24,558 nucleotides of DNA, from assembly GCA_049999725.1 (NCBI GenBank), contig JBNGIS010034964.1, positions 1-24,558 on the forward strand. The letters run 5' to 3'. This document shows positions 1 to 10,129 of the stretch, in pieces (the first letter of the stretch is position 1; the number at the start of each line of letters is the position of its first letter). The stretch comes from Haplomitrium mnioides. Taxonomy: Eukaryota; Marchantiophyta; Haplomitriopsida; Calobryales. Made by a program: the position numbers and the translations under genes. The notes beneath the pieces are model-generated. The model was not told the DNA's origin and ran no database searches. It saw only the letters and a list, made by a program, of their open reading frames with translations.

Positions 1-194
1 TGTGGAGAAGGTTGTCAGTCCTATAGAGTGGAGAGAGGTCCATCTCTAAACTGATAGAGTGCAGTTTCAGAACTCTTTAAAGAACCTGGAAAGTTGGTAA
101 AAGTGGATTAAGAGCAGATTTCTATATAGATCTTGCGTGGTTCGATCCTTGGTTGTTGTTTTTGGGGTTGGAGTGCTGCTGCTGTGCTACGACA
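1..194 (+). mobile_element. LTR-like repeat end, family A (left copy)
   Basis: This segment matches the reverse complement of 23267-23462 along its whole length, with scattered substitutions and small indels. Both copies start TGTGG and end CTACGACA, so they have the TG...CA ends of an LTR. In both, similarity stops exactly after the final CA and a different sequence begins. No primer-binding site follows, so this is more likely a solo LTR or a 3' LTR end than a 5' LTR. The match begins at base 1, so the repeat may extend beyond the window. A GGTTCGATCC box at 139-148 resembles a pol III B box, so a tRNA-related repeat is an alternative. Confidence 0.6.
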
Positions 195-337
195 AAAGGA
201 AAGAAAGAATCCTTAGAGCCTCAAAGTGCTAACTAGCAAGGGGCCATCTCAAAAAAGAACCTAAAAGCCCTGAATCTGTCCTCCCCTGCAACCAAGTGGC
301 ACTTGGAAAGGTTAAGGCCTGAAGCTGGGGAGTGACA
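195..337 (+). mobile_element. LTR 3' end fragment of gypsy family G1, plus orientation
   Basis: This stretch aligns with the reverse complement of about 2604-2745, the LTR end of the neighbouring G1 element. Shared landmarks are GGGGCCATCTCAAAAAAGAA and the terminal GGGGAGTGACA. It therefore lies in the opposite orientation to the G1 internal region at 338-2596. It stops exactly at the CA terminus (337) and is joined directly to G1 protease sequence. That is what insertion of a same-family element into the protease would leave. Autointegration of a single cDNA is an alternative. Confidence 0.7.
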
Positions 338-549
338 GTGTGCTGGAATTTCGTGAGTCCCAGCTTGTGAGCAGTCTCCTCCGTTATAATGTTGACACCT
401 GCCCCTCCATCCATAGGCACTAATGACAATGTGCAACTTGCTATCTGTATGTCAATTTCAGGAGCCCCTTTGTCCTCATAAACCAATTGCAGGTCTGCTA
501 GAATTCCCACCTTGGGTAGCCTTCTTTTCCTCCTAGCTCCCATTAGCAT
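338..549 (-). pseudogene. Ty3/gypsy G1 aspartic protease fragment
   Basis: Reading the minus strand from about 549, the frame carries a retropepsin-like core: a hydrophobic stretch, then MDGGAGVNIITEE and AHKLGL. In the family the catalytic triplet is usually DSG or DTG, with a following ...LGL helix. Here the second residue is G, so this copy was probably inactive. The frame runs into LTR-end sequence at 337, and no reverse transcriptase or integrase follows. The fragment continues the gag frame to its right, so it is the left end of a truncated gag-pol. Confidence 0.75.
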
Positions 550-599
550 TTCACGAAGCTGTCTCCGATAAGTGGACTATCCTTGATTAGTTGGCCCAT

Positions 600-2418
600 T
601 GTAGCCATGACAGGACAACTTATGACTTTCGCTTGAATGCTGTAGGGGTGGGCTTTTGTCCCCTCTTCTGCAGTTTCAACTGTCTTCTGTACCTCATGGT
701 TTCCTCCCTACTGCTTCTGGACTTCCTTGAGGGTCTCCTCTGTTGCCAACTCTTGTTCCAAAGCCTCCAAAGCCTCCAATTGCCTCCTAACCCGGTCCTG
801 CTCCTTTGGGTAGAACAATTTCGGATTATCCCTCCTATAATCCGGATCATTGCGTGGTGAGGTTGCTTGAGCGACTCTCTTCTGATCTCTCCGCTCTGAC
901 TTCTTTTGGCTTCTGTTCTTGGTATTGGCCCTCGTGACCAGTCGGAAACAGTCCTCTGAAATGGAAGTCTCATAGCCTGGCAACTCAGCTTCCTCCTCCA
1001 AATCTAACATGATCAGATTGACATTTGAGGGGGGAGGAGGATTCATACTTGGTCTAGGATCAGCATCAGATCTTGTGGTCGGGCAATTCATGGCCACATG
1101 CCCCTCTATCTTGCATTGGGAACACAGGGAAGGCGGTTGGCCATAACTACTCTTCCGTAGCTCCGGACAACTCGATGAAATGTGGCCTGGTTGGCCACAA
1201 TTCTAGCAAATCATAATTGTCGTTTGGGGAGGCCAATTCGCAATCCACTTATTCGTAGATCCTGAGTTCACTCCTGCAGGCCTGCTCAGAATTGTATGAA
1301 GTCCCCCATTGATCTGATACACCGTTTCTGGGGCCTCCTCCAAGACATACTCCACTTCCTCCCGGATGTACTCTGGCACTTCCTCCCTCACATAGTGCAC
1401 ATCATTTGTGTCGTTTGGACATTCTTGGGGGGGAATGTCCGTGTTGCTTGCACCTGACGCACCTGACTCCAACTCTCTTTGTTGGCAGGGGCATGCTCTC
1501 CAGCTTAATTCTTGCCAAAAGTATATTCATCGACTCCAGCTTGGCGCTCAGTTCATCAATTCGATCCCTCCCCCTTGGCTTCTTGCTTGCCGCAAGTTTG
1601 GGTTCAGCTTTTTTGTATCTTACTTTGCTGACGCCCTTGCGATAACTGCTCTCCTTGATCTGCTTCTTCTTCTTCAGATCCTTCTTCTTCTTCTTTTTTC
1701 TGGATGACCGATCCTCCTCTGAGCTACTGCTGCTTGACTTATTCTCGCTTTCCGAGGAGGACTCAGAACTCTGATCCGTCTCCTCGTCACTGTCCGAGGT
1801 GTTTGAAGAATCATCAAAGTCGTATCTGGCTCGTGCATTTCTTCGGAAACTAGTGAGGGAAGCCTTTACGTGAGATCTGGCTGCATTGACAGTATCGTCC
1901 AGAGTTTGTGAATTCGCCCGTCTTACCCAGGTTCCAATCCCTCTGGGTAGAGCCGCCAGGAACCACGTTGTGAGCATTCCATCAGTGGTTGGCAGTTTTA
2001 GCTTCCTTGCCACTTTCTTGAAGCGTTGGAAGAACTTCCTCACAGACTCCTTCTTCTTCATCCTTAGTTGACCCATCTTGATCAGCGCCTCTGCCTCTTC
2101 ACCAATCCCACAAAACTCTGATAAGAAGGCCTCCTTGAATGCGTGCCAGTCCCGTTTGATATTATCTAGCAAATCCTTGTATCAAGGTTGGGCTTCTCCC
2201 TTCAAAACTGCAGGTAGGATTCCAAGCTTCACATGAGTTTCACCATTTGCCGCTGCAATGTTTTCAAGATCGTCCAACCATACATCTAGATCATCCTTCG
2301 GACGTCCCTTAAAGGACTTGTATTTGAATCTTCCCTGAAGCCCAGAAGGTGGTACTGCGTTGGCCATTCCTGCACTGGCCACACCCACTTCCACCCAGAC
2401 GTCTCTCCTTTCCGCCAC
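600..2418 (-). pseudogene. Ty3/gypsy G1 gag (degenerate)
   Basis: The minus-strand frames give a plant Ty3 gag in order. From 2418 there is a matrix/capsid-like N-terminus (KYKSFKGRPKDDLDVWLDDL). After a stop near 2180 comes the capsid C-terminal half (DWHAFKEAFLSEF, then an RKFFQRFKKVARKL helix). A Ser/Glu-rich and then Lys-rich low-complexity linker lies at about 1640-1810. Two CCHC zinc knuckles follow, at about 1162-1206 (CGQPGH, with a stop inside) and 1085-1130 (CSQCKIEGHVAMNC), then a charged tail. Frame changes and in-frame stops show that it is dead. Its job would be to form the virus-like particle and bind RNA. The protease fragment lies downstream and the primer-binding site upstream. 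Confidence 0.85.
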
Positions 2419-2578
2419 TCTTCGTTAACAGACCCAACCCCCAGTTGCTCTGTTTCTCAGGAGTGGCTTTCTTACAATCTGAATTGAGTATCAGGTGTAC
2501 CAAGCGATATCTCTGGTTTGGGTTGGTCTCAGGTTCTCCAAACCTTTGGCCTATAGACCTCAAGTTTTAAAACCTTTT

Positions 2579-2596
2579 GCCCTCCTTCTAGCGCCA
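2579..2596 (-). promoter_or_regulatory. Primer-binding site of G1
   Basis: On the minus strand the sequence TGGCGCTAGAAGGAGGGC begins eight bases inside the LTR terminus GTGACA at 2604. A start of TGG, complementary to the CCA end of a tRNA, just inside an LTR end is diagnostic of a reverse-transcription primer site. It fixes the element's orientation (minus) and the LTR boundary. I do not assign the tRNA species with certainty. Confidence 0.75.
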
Positions 2597-3106
2597 AAAA
2601 TTATGTCACTCCCCTGTTTCCGACCTTAACCTTAACGGTCGCCTCTTTGGACGCAAGGGAGGACAACTTATGGGCATTCAGGTTCTTTTTTGAGATGGCC
2701 CCTTACCATTTATCGCTTTAAGGCTTTAAGGATTCTTGCTTTCCTTACTAGCCTTTGATTCACCACTTACTCACTTCGAACTTCACTACAATCACTCATT
2801 CCCAACTCAGGTCAGTATTCTTCACACTCAATCTTCCTTGTGTAATTCCGTCCGTGTATTCCAAGGACCAAAACTCGAGGTCTTGCCACCTTATGTGTAA
2901 TTGGAACAATTACAGAAGTCTGGACTCCCCCTTTCAAAGGTGTCACAGATTGAGTACAATAGATCTCAACTATCCTAAGATGAATGAATCACAAAACTAA
3001 ACTCCAGGATTATAACCAGAGAGCATTTCCCCCCATGATCATTTCGTTGTCACAAGGACTGCATTCCCCCTTCCGAGATGTCTCAAGGTTTGGTCAACTG
3101 TCCTGC

Positions 3107-3117
3107 TATATTTTATA
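3107..3117 (-). promoter_or_regulatory. Possible TATA box of the G1 LTR
   Basis: The minus strand reads TATAAAATATA, the best TATA-like sequence in this LTR in the element's own orientation. It lies about 500 bp from the LTR inner end, a plausible place for the U3/R junction. This is a motif match only. Confidence 0.35.
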
Positions 3118-3603
3118 CTACTCTACTGCATGAAATCAAATGAAAAATGAGAATCTAACTACACTTCGATTCATCAACTATTTACACTATGTAATGTGAA
3201 TAGGAACAGAGTCTTTGAAGACCTCTAGATAGATCTACCAACTGAAATCTCTTCTGAATCATTCGCTGCCTTACAGCCTGCAGCCCAACACTCACCACTC
3301 ACACACCTTTATCCAGATAGTTTTGATACTTCCCTCGTGAGAAGTCCTGACTTTACTTCCTCATAGGCTAAGAAGAGGATTTATTTTAGTTCTACCTCTG
3401 GAAAAGCACAGTCCTCCCGACTGTAGGTAACCCACTCCACACCAAGCCTTGAAGAGTATTACTTCCGCAGTACGCGGGTACTAACGCAGCCTCCCTCCTC
3501 TCAGCTCCACTTGAGATTAAATACAGAGTGTGCTCCGAACACTCTAGGGTGACACTCCCGCACAAGGAATGGCAGAGAACTCCAAGCTCCTCACTCGGCA
3601 ACA

Positions 3604-4065
3604 TCTCTCGAAGTCATAACTGGCCGAATCCCTTCTAGACCTCCGTATCAGTAACCCGCCACCTAGGTCTGCTTGCAAAGATGAGGTCACCTAGATCTCC
3701 TTCCAGTCCTCCTTTGAATCCCTCGGATCTCCTGAGCTAGTAACTCTGCTTCATGTGATCTTCTCAATGAATTCTAACTCCAGTCGCCCCTCGTTGCGAT
3801 TTCCTTGTCCCCAGATTGTGATACTCCTACACAGAGAAAGCAAAAACGACCCCAAGTCCTCCCATAGTGGCCTCTCTTGAAGTCTTAACCGGCAAGAAAT
3901 CAATCAAGACCCCGTATCAGTAACCCGCCACTCAGGTCTGCCTACAAGAATGAGGTCACTTGGATCTCCCTCCAGTCCTCCTCTGAATTCCCTGGATCCC
4001 TTGAGCTAGTAACTCTGCTTCACGAGGTCTTTTCAATGAATTCTCAATCCATCCCCCCCTCATTG
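3604..4065. repeat. Tandem duplication inside the G1 LTR (about 270-bp unit)
   Basis: Two diverged copies follow each other, the first beginning CTCTCGAAGTCATAAC at 3604 and the second CTCTTGAAGTCTTAAC at about 3874. Shared blocks include CGTATCAGTAACCCGCCAC, GATGAGGTCAC / AATGAGGTCAC and GAGCTAGTAACTCTGCTTCA. The copies differ by small indels, so the duplication is old. No coding or RNA function is visible. Confidence 0.85.
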
Positions 4066-4489
4066 CAATTCCCCTTCGCATGCAGTCGCCTCGCGCCCTA
4101 AGATTGCCTGTGCATCAACCCCTCTCAGAATCGACGTCCTTCGATGTATACCCCCCTCGAGCAATCGCCATGTCTCCCCGCGAACCCCGATGCTCTTCAT
4201 TTGAATTCGTTCATCCAATTAGGCTCATAACAGGAAATGTCGACGCGTGGCTTCATTGGTCGCTAATCTCGTTTTCACGGAAGATAGGTGCGCGCCGCGT
4301 GTCCTGCTAGTTGGTCAAGAAACAACAAGTACAACAATAACAAACGTCCGAGGAATCTTGCGGATAGAGATTTTGCAGATTCTCGCGGAGCCACGTCCGA
4401 AGAGTCCTTCGGAAAAGAGTTTCGAAGCACCCCGCGAAACCCGGTCCACGGAATCTCAGTAGATTCCCTTGCAGATTCTTAGTTCTCCT

Positions 4490-4926
4490 CCACGTGCCAC
4501 ATCATTTGCTGCTCCGCCGTCCGACGCCGCCCCGCAAGAGGGTAGGCTGACCGTCGCATTGACCCTTTCATCCGCCGTTGACCCGCTCTCGGCCCAAGGT
4601 CCGATGAGCTTTCCCTTGCTGCCACGTGTCCTCTGACTTGCTCGAGATTTCCTGAGTCGCCACGTCATCTGCAAGGCGCCGTCCGACGTCGCCTCGCAAA
4701 GGGTAGGCTGACCGTCGGCTGACTCCTTTCCGCAGTTGACCATCAGAATTCTCTCCTCGCTTCTCAGAGCGCCACATCGTCCAAAGGGCGCTGCCCGACG
4801 CCGCCCCGCAAGAGGGTAGGTTGACCGTCGCGCTGACCCTTCTTCCGATGTTGACCTGTGAACTACATTCTCCTTCGTCCACGTTTCCGAATCGCTTTGC
4901 GGACTCCCAGCACTCGCCACGTCATC
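4490..4926 (-). promoter_or_regulatory. Repeated ACGT-core / W-box block in the G1 LTR
   Basis: Irregular GC-rich repeats start with GCCAC(A/G)TC at 4496, 4659, 4771 and 4916 and share CCGACG(C/T)CGCC(C/T)CGCAA and AGGGTAGG(C/T)TGACCGTCG. They contain five TTGACC cores (4559, 4578, 4736, 4821 and 4851), the binding core of WRKY factors. They also contain CACGTG or CACGTC elements at 4491, 4623, 4661 and 4918, typical of bZIP sites. The block lies upstream of the possible TATA box in element orientation, as a U3 enhancer would. Stress-responsive tandem enhancers are known in LTRs of plant retrotransposons such as Tnt1; that this one works the same way is inference. Confidence 0.5.
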
Positions 4927-5755
4927 CGAGAGCCGATGTAGACTCCCTTTGCTCTTTGTCGGTCCCGTCGACGATTTATCTCCCTTTCGGCTCTTCTTCG
5001 CTCTTCCTCCTGATAGATCCCCGCTAAGTTGCTCTTTCGGCGCTTCCTCGGAGATCCCCGTTTGGACTCTTCGCGGATCCCTCTGAAATGGGGTTCCCAC
5101 ATCGTAGGATGATTCAGAACCACCTTAAGTGGGATCTCCACTTAAGAAGGCGGCTTCCCGTAGACCCGCGGACTCCCTGGAGCTGCCACGTTTCCGTGGA
5201 TTCGCGGATTTGAAGAATGAGTTGGATCGGCTCTTGCAGGCATGCTTTTGCTTGCGGAATTGAGGTGTCCCTCTTCCCTGGCCTTGCACACCCTTGTGAC
5301 GATCTTAGTTCCTCATTTCTTCCCCAATCCTTGATTCTCGATTATTGGCCACTGCAAAACGTGTCCGCGATCTGCCTCTCTTGATTGCCTTCAGATGTCA
5401 GCTTGTGGACTCGTTCTTTCTTCTCAGATCACTTCGTCTGGATTGGTTGTTCCCTTCTCCTTTGCTCGACCACAATCCCCGCATTCTCCTTGAGGCTCAC
5501 GGCTTCCCGCTGTCATGCTTCGGATTTTGAAATGGGACCCCTTCAGTGCATGGCGGTCACTTCCCTCTTCTCATCCTCCCGCCATGATCTTGTTTCCCTC
5601 CTAGGAATCATGCGTCCTGCTCTTAACTATCTGTTTGAGAGTAACCCGTCGTTCTTGAGAGACCTTCACACTTGCTAAGGGTCATTGGTTTCAGAATTGC
5701 TTTCGATTTACTGAATTCTGCCTCAGTGCTTCAAATCACTGGCTGACAATGTGCC

Positions 5756-8279
5756 TGCACCACTTCTTGAGAAGGAGCCAGTACCCTCCTCATCTTTTGT
5801 CAGTTTGTCTTCTACTACCCCCCATCTTCAACTACGAGCAACTCAAATGAGGAAGAAGAGTCAGAGCAAGTGCAAGCTCCAACCTCCAGAACAAAAATAA
5901 CATCTCACAAGGGGTTTTGGACATTCGAAGAGCAAGAGCAGGTGGATTCTTAGACAGTGTTTGAGGAAGACAAGAATAAAATTTGGGAGTCTGCAATCTA
6001 GCAATACAGAGTCCATGAGGAAACTATTACAATTTGGCTGGAGAATTTAAACCTTCCAAAACCTAGAATAGACGATTGGAGGTCATTCCAGATTAGAAGG
6101 TTAAATGAAGATTTTGTAGAGCTTTTGACGTAGAGAATGCTCACAAATAAATATGCGTATAGTTTTTTTTATCGTTGTGGTGGATCCAAAATGTGAGTTG
6201 AAAGATAAGTCAGAATTCAATCTAAGGAGCCCTGACAAATATGGATTCGAGATTGCAGGAGGCAATCACAATGCTGCCGCAAGGCACAAAATATGGAGCA
6301 AGAAAATTCAATGTTGTCGCTCTGCAATTGCTATGTGTAGGTGGGCTTGACACCAACAGAAGCCCATATTTTTGCAACGGATGACAATTACGACCAATGA
6401 TATAGGTTGGAAATGGCATTAATTCAAAAGGTTGAACATTGGCATCAAAGATACATCAAGAGTGGGATGGTGTCATCCCAAAAACTGAAAAGAGAGTTAG
6501 TGCTTGAGACTTTGGAGATAAAGCCAAAGTCTACTCTTGAGAAGACCGTCGTTTCTCAAGAGAATTGGTTCCAACTGGGGTTTAGAAGTGAAGAGCTCTA
6601 GGAGTTGCAACAAAGCATTTTTTCAATGTGGGAAAAGAACACCGTGAAAGGCCAGAAGCCAAAGTCCAAAGGTTCATTAAGAATAGAAGACATGAAGTGG
6701 ACACTATGGAGGTTTCTTTAGGGTCTTCTTGATGAAATAAATATTTCTACTTTGAAACATGTTGAAACTAGAGAGGTTTTGATTGAAGAGATGTCTCACG
6801 AATTGGAGAAACATGTAGTTTTGGCGTTGATGATAAATTCTTTTTCCTCACATAAGTATTGCAAAACGTGGGAAGAAGCAAGGATGGAGTATCCCATTCA
6901 CACTAAAGAGTCATAGATATCACTGTTTTATTTGAGTTTTGAGAAATTATTGGTAGGTGTTTTTTCTTTTTTTAATTCTGGTTCTAAATTTGTTTTCAAA
7001 GGTTTGACTAGTTAAGGCTAGACTAGATTTGAGAGTCCATGTGCGCATGGGCTTTCAAGTCCCTACTTGCTTAACAACTTAGTCTTTCCCTACCAATTAT
7101 TAAAAGTTTTTGTTTGTTGTACTTGTCTAACTTGTTTCTCAATGCTCTTTATAGGGCAACAAAATGTTCAAATGGTAGCTAGCCAAGAAATTGATAGCTG
7201 TTGCTTAAGGGCGAAAGAAGTTGGGGTCGAAAAAGCCTCTACTAATGAAGACCATGCCCCAACTATTGTCTTCTACCTCCTTGCTTTTCTACTCCACTGC
7301 CAAAGAGCAAGAGATTGGAAGGCAAGACAACAAAATGATGTTGCTGCCCTTCCAATCAAAGGAATGCCTGAAGAGTAAGACAAGGAGTTAATGTCCTATG
7401 TTGATGGACTCAACATGTCATTCTATCATGTCTACAAGGAGTCTAATGCTCGATAGTTGAAGGGTTTAGTGAAACCAAGATGTTTCACTTTAATTGTTGT
7501 TGATACTCCTTACGGTTATAACCTTAAGAAATGCAAGCATGATGATTTGGAACCCTTCACAAAGGATGATATTTTTGATATGGCTTCTTCTTTTGTGGCA
7601 ATTACAAGTTCTAACTCTTGGTCTCTTTTTATTATCCATTCTTTGCAACAATTCGACATTGTCAAGGATACTCTACTAGAGGCTTGTAATGCCATTGACC
7701 ACAATATCTGGTAGGTTGTATTCTGATTTTTTTCATCTGATAGTTTATCTCTTTTATTTTTCCTTTACTTTCTTTCCTTAGTCTTATGTGTTTGTTTTTG
7801 TTACTACAAGGACAAAAATAACATTCATCAGTCCGGTGGTCCTAGAATCGCTCTTGCTCACAAGTACTAGACTGTGACTATTATACAAAGGAGGGCAAGT
7901 GGAGCATCAAGCTCTTCAACTTGCAATCCGATGATGCAAGCAAGCATTCTCGACAAATCATACGGAGTGTTTTTAGCTGCCCAACTGTTTTGGGTAAGCT
8001 CAAACATCCATGAGACGATGCTTTTGTAAATATCTATCAAAAGCCTCAAGCTTTGTATAACTTTTTTATCGATCATTTGTCAACATAGCAAGATTGGATC
8101 TTAGATCTTTGTTCTAAGTCTGGCACATGCCTTGTTTGTGCTTTGAAGTTGATGCAAAATTGCATCGCCGTCGAGTATGATAGATGTCAGTCTATCTATT
8201 TTCCCCAAAGGATTTTTATGGTGACTTCTTTGTCATTTGATGTGATAAAATCACATATTGTAATAGTACAAGCATAAGG
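5756..8279 (+). pseudogene. ParB-like / DNA methyltransferase fusion, copy 1 (fragment)
   Basis: The sequence is collinear with copy 2 from the linker before the ParB-like domain to the C-terminal methyltransferase core. A ParB-like stretch at about 6150-6400 includes EIAGGNHNAAA. After an intron (6953-7154) comes methyltransferase motif IV in VDTPYGYN (7502-7516). A second intron (7711-7810) precedes the YWTK-like region, which is damaged here, and motif I, read as LDLCSKSGTCLV, at about 8101-8135, followed by VEYDR. In the beta class of N6/N4 amino-methyltransferases motif IV precedes motif I, as here. There are stops at about 5950, 6000 and 6134, and a T-run frameshift near 6165. The 5' end is lost at the G1 LTR, and the 3' end is cut at 8280 by the G2 LTR. 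Confidence 0.8.
7037..7050. repeat. Single GC-rich palindrome unit in the intron of copy 1
   Basis: CCATGTGCGCATGG lies inside the 202-bp intron at 6953-7154 and is followed by a weaker AGTCCCTACTTG unit. It is the same motif that forms long arrays in the corresponding introns of copies 2 and 3. Copy 1 therefore shows the low-copy state of this intron. Confidence 0.75.
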
Positions 8280-8280
8280 T

Positions 8281-8647
8281 TGTGCTATTTATAAGAAAAT
8301 AAAGAGGAGCGAAGGAAGTGGTAGAGAGTCATTTTTAGGGTTGAGATAAGATTACTTGCCTTTGAAGTCACTTTTAGTAGAGAGTTACTTTTAGGGTTGA
8401 AATTAGAAGTGACTTGTAAGTGAAGAAAGAGGGATGACGCCCTCTTCTATTGTATAAGTAAAAGGGCCTCTTAGCCCCAGTTCTCATTTTAGAGTTCCTT
8501 TCAAATCACTTGGGTTCGTGAGTTGCTTGGCTTTTGCTTGCACTCTTGGTCTTAGCTTGGGCTTTGAGTTGATTTTGGTTGAAGAACTCTATTAGAGTTC
8601 ACTATTAGTTCTTACTCATTTGGATTTGGTCTTTGAGTTCTTTTATA
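8281..8647 (+). mobile_element. 5' LTR of gypsy G2
   Basis: The LTR begins TGTGCTATTT at 8281, exactly where similarity of copy 1 to copy 2 stops, and ends just before the primer-binding site at 8649. A TATA-like TGTATAAGTAAAA lies at about 8450. At about 367 bp it is a short LTR. The usual terminal CA is not preserved, so the right boundary may be off by a few bases. The matching 3' LTR is not in the window. Confidence 0.75.
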
Positions 8648-8648
8648 T

Positions 8649-8660
8649 TGGTATCAGAGT
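8649..8660 (+). promoter_or_regulatory. Primer-binding site of G2 (initiator tRNA-Met type)
   Basis: TGGTATCAGAGT matches the well-known plant primer site complementary to the 3' end of initiator methionine tRNA (TGGTATCAGAGC...), with one difference. Its place between the LTR and the gag ATG at 8688 confirms plus orientation for this element. Confidence 0.9.
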
Positions 8661-8687
8661 TATGGTTTGTTTTTGGTGGTGAGTAAT

Positions 8688-9300
8688 ATGGATATACAAG
8701 AGGAGGTGGTTCAAGCAATTGAACAACAACTTGAACATCTTTCATGCCTTTTGGAAGGAAGAATTAAAGAATGAGCAACTTTTCAAGAATAAGAGAGTTG
8801 TGGACAATTTTCATTGCTAAAAGCATATGATGGGAGGATGGTATGTGTTGCTTCTGAGAGCTTCATATTCAATTGTGAGCAATATTTTGAAGCTACAAGT
8901 ATTAGAAAAGATGGTCAACAAATTCTATTTCTGGCAAGTAAATTAGAAAGAGTTGCTAAAACTTGGTGGAGATATCAAGTAAAACAAGCATAATGTGGAT
9001 TAGTTGCTCCTATTGTTTCTTGGTGTGAGCTTAAAGAAGCGGTGATTTCAAGATTTAGGGTTGTAAATGCTTCAAAAGTAGCAAGAGATTGATTGGCCGA
9101 ATTGAAGAAACTTGGTATAGTAAGAAGCTATGTTGCACACTTTCATGATACAATTATGAAAATTTTGGATATAAGAGAAGAAGAAGCACTAGATCGCTTT
9201 GTTCATGGTTAAAGTCTCACACAAGAATAGAAGCTAGTATGAGAGAGCCTACTTAATTAGAAGAAGCAATGCATATGGTTAAGAGCCATAACTCATTACT
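8688..9300 (+). pseudogene. Ty3/gypsy G2 gag (degenerate)
   Basis: An ATG at 8688 opens MDIQEEVVQAIEQQLEHL. Further on comes a capsid signature: LKAYDG, then FNCEQYFEATSI, FLASKLERVAKTWWRYQ and WCELKEAVISRFR, followed by a VRSYVAHFHD-like helix. This matches plant Ty3 gag order, in which the A-x-x-WW motif is typical. Several in-frame stops (about 8774, 8790, 8992 and 9090) interrupt it. No zinc knuckle is clear before the protease, so part of gag is lost or decayed. Confidence 0.8.
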
Positions 9301-9403
9301 TATTGCTATAGAAGCTAGACCACGTCCTAAATTATTTGAACAACATACTCAAAACTTTGCAAGCTCTAATGAAACTAAAATTTCAGCAAGAATTTGAGGT
9401 ACT

Positions 9404-9709
9404 TTGTTCCATCTTGATGGTATAGCTAAGGAGCAATCTTGTAGAATATTGGTGGATAGTGGGAGTTCTGAAAATTTTATATCACTACGTTTTGCTAAGA
9501 TAATCAAAGCAAAATTTAGGCCTATCGAGGAGAGTGTTGTGAGTAAGGTTGGTGGCCAAAAGCATGACATGTTTTGTTCTCAAAAGTCATTCCTTCTAAG
9601 GATTGGAAATGAGTACGTGAAATCTATGCAATTTGTTATTGCACTTGTACAATATAACATCATTTTAGGAATGCTTTGGCTTAAAGATCGATCCGCTAAA
9701 TTTTATTGA
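9404..9709 (+). pseudogene. Ty3/gypsy G2 aspartic protease
   Basis: A 101-residue frame contains RILVDSGSSENFIS near residues 16-29, the retropepsin active-site DSG loop. Near the end it has NIILGMLWL, matching the conserved ILG-x-x-WL element. The length suits a protease domain within a gag-pol polyprotein. The frame closes with TGA at 9707-9709 just before the reverse-transcriptase linker, where an intact pol would read on. Confidence 0.85.
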
Positions 9710-10097
9710 GCAAAGCAATAGATTCAAGTTATCTTACAAGGGAAGAAATTCCTTTTAGGGTGTTTGACACCATTGCTGAAGAAGCTTAAATCTGTTCAGC
9801 ATGTTAACTCAATGGAGCTAGAGTTTCCTATCTTTGCTATTTGGATCAAGCCTATCATGGACTTAAGTAAGAAGGGAGGAAAAAGTGCGCCTACTTCAAT
9901 GATAGATGATATTTTGAAGGAGTTTGCAGATGTCTTTTTGGAGGATTTGTCAAAAAGGTTATCATATTATCGTAAAATTCTTTTTTCGATTAAGTTGATA
10001 CCATGAAGTATTCCTTATAATCGGCTTATATATAGGTTGTCACCACAAGAATTAGAGGAGCTTCGAAAGACATTGGTGGATCTTCTTGAGAAAAGAG
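9710..10097 (+). pseudogene. Ty3/gypsy G2 reverse transcriptase, N-terminal part only
   Basis: After the protease the frame reads a linker and then DDILKEFADVFLEDL, a diverged DHKIEL-like segment, and YRLSPQELEELRKTLVDLLEK. This is the conserved entry to the Ty3 reverse-transcriptase domain. It breaks off within the LLEK-G motif at 10097, where the terminal repeat of the DNA transposon starts. The catalytic YxDD region, RNase H and integrase are not in the window and are predicted to lie beyond its right edge. Confidence 0.85.
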
Positions 10098-10129
10098 CCG
10101 CTACTTTGAACCAAGAACGGGCTATTCAG
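10098..10129 (+). repeat. Terminal repeat, transposase-side end
   Basis: The first 16 bases, CCGCTACTTTGAACCA, are identical to 20446-20461, and similarity continues through GAAC and GCTATT to about 32 bp. Upstream bases differ at the two places (GAG versus CAA), so the boundary is sharp. Here the repeat sits outside the transposase 3' end; at 20446 it sits outside a methyltransferase 3' end. In the common element orientation the two are therefore inverted. Confidence 0.7.

Larger units (their letters stand above)
2604..5750 (-). mobile_element. Long 5' LTR of gypsy G1 (outer end approximate)
   Basis: The inner end is set by the TG/CA terminus at 2604 next to the primer-binding site, and part of this end recurs inverted at 195-337. 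The outer end is not marked by a clear terminus. I place it near 5750 because sequence similar to methyltransferase copy 2 begins at about 5756. No protein-coding signal is credible here. The region is CT-rich at 2600-3600, has an about 270-bp tandem duplication at 3604-4065, a GC-rich block with irregular repeats at 4490-4926, and CT-rich sequence again at 5200-5700. An LTR of about 3.1 kb is long, so another inserted repeat could be hidden inside. Confidence 0.55.

Noticed and set aside
591-860. Plus-strand frame opposite gag
   Set aside because: It is a shadow of the G1 gag tail on the minus strand, which has zinc knuckles and gag order.
4080-5141. Overlapping frames of 60-214 codons on both strands
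   Set aside because: GC-rich repeats of the G1 LTR have few stops. The peptides are low-complexity, repeated, and match no family I recognise.
7867-8076. Minus-strand frame of 69 codons
   Set aside because: It lies opposite the methyltransferase C-terminal exon of copy 1, which is supported by similarity to copies 2 and 3.
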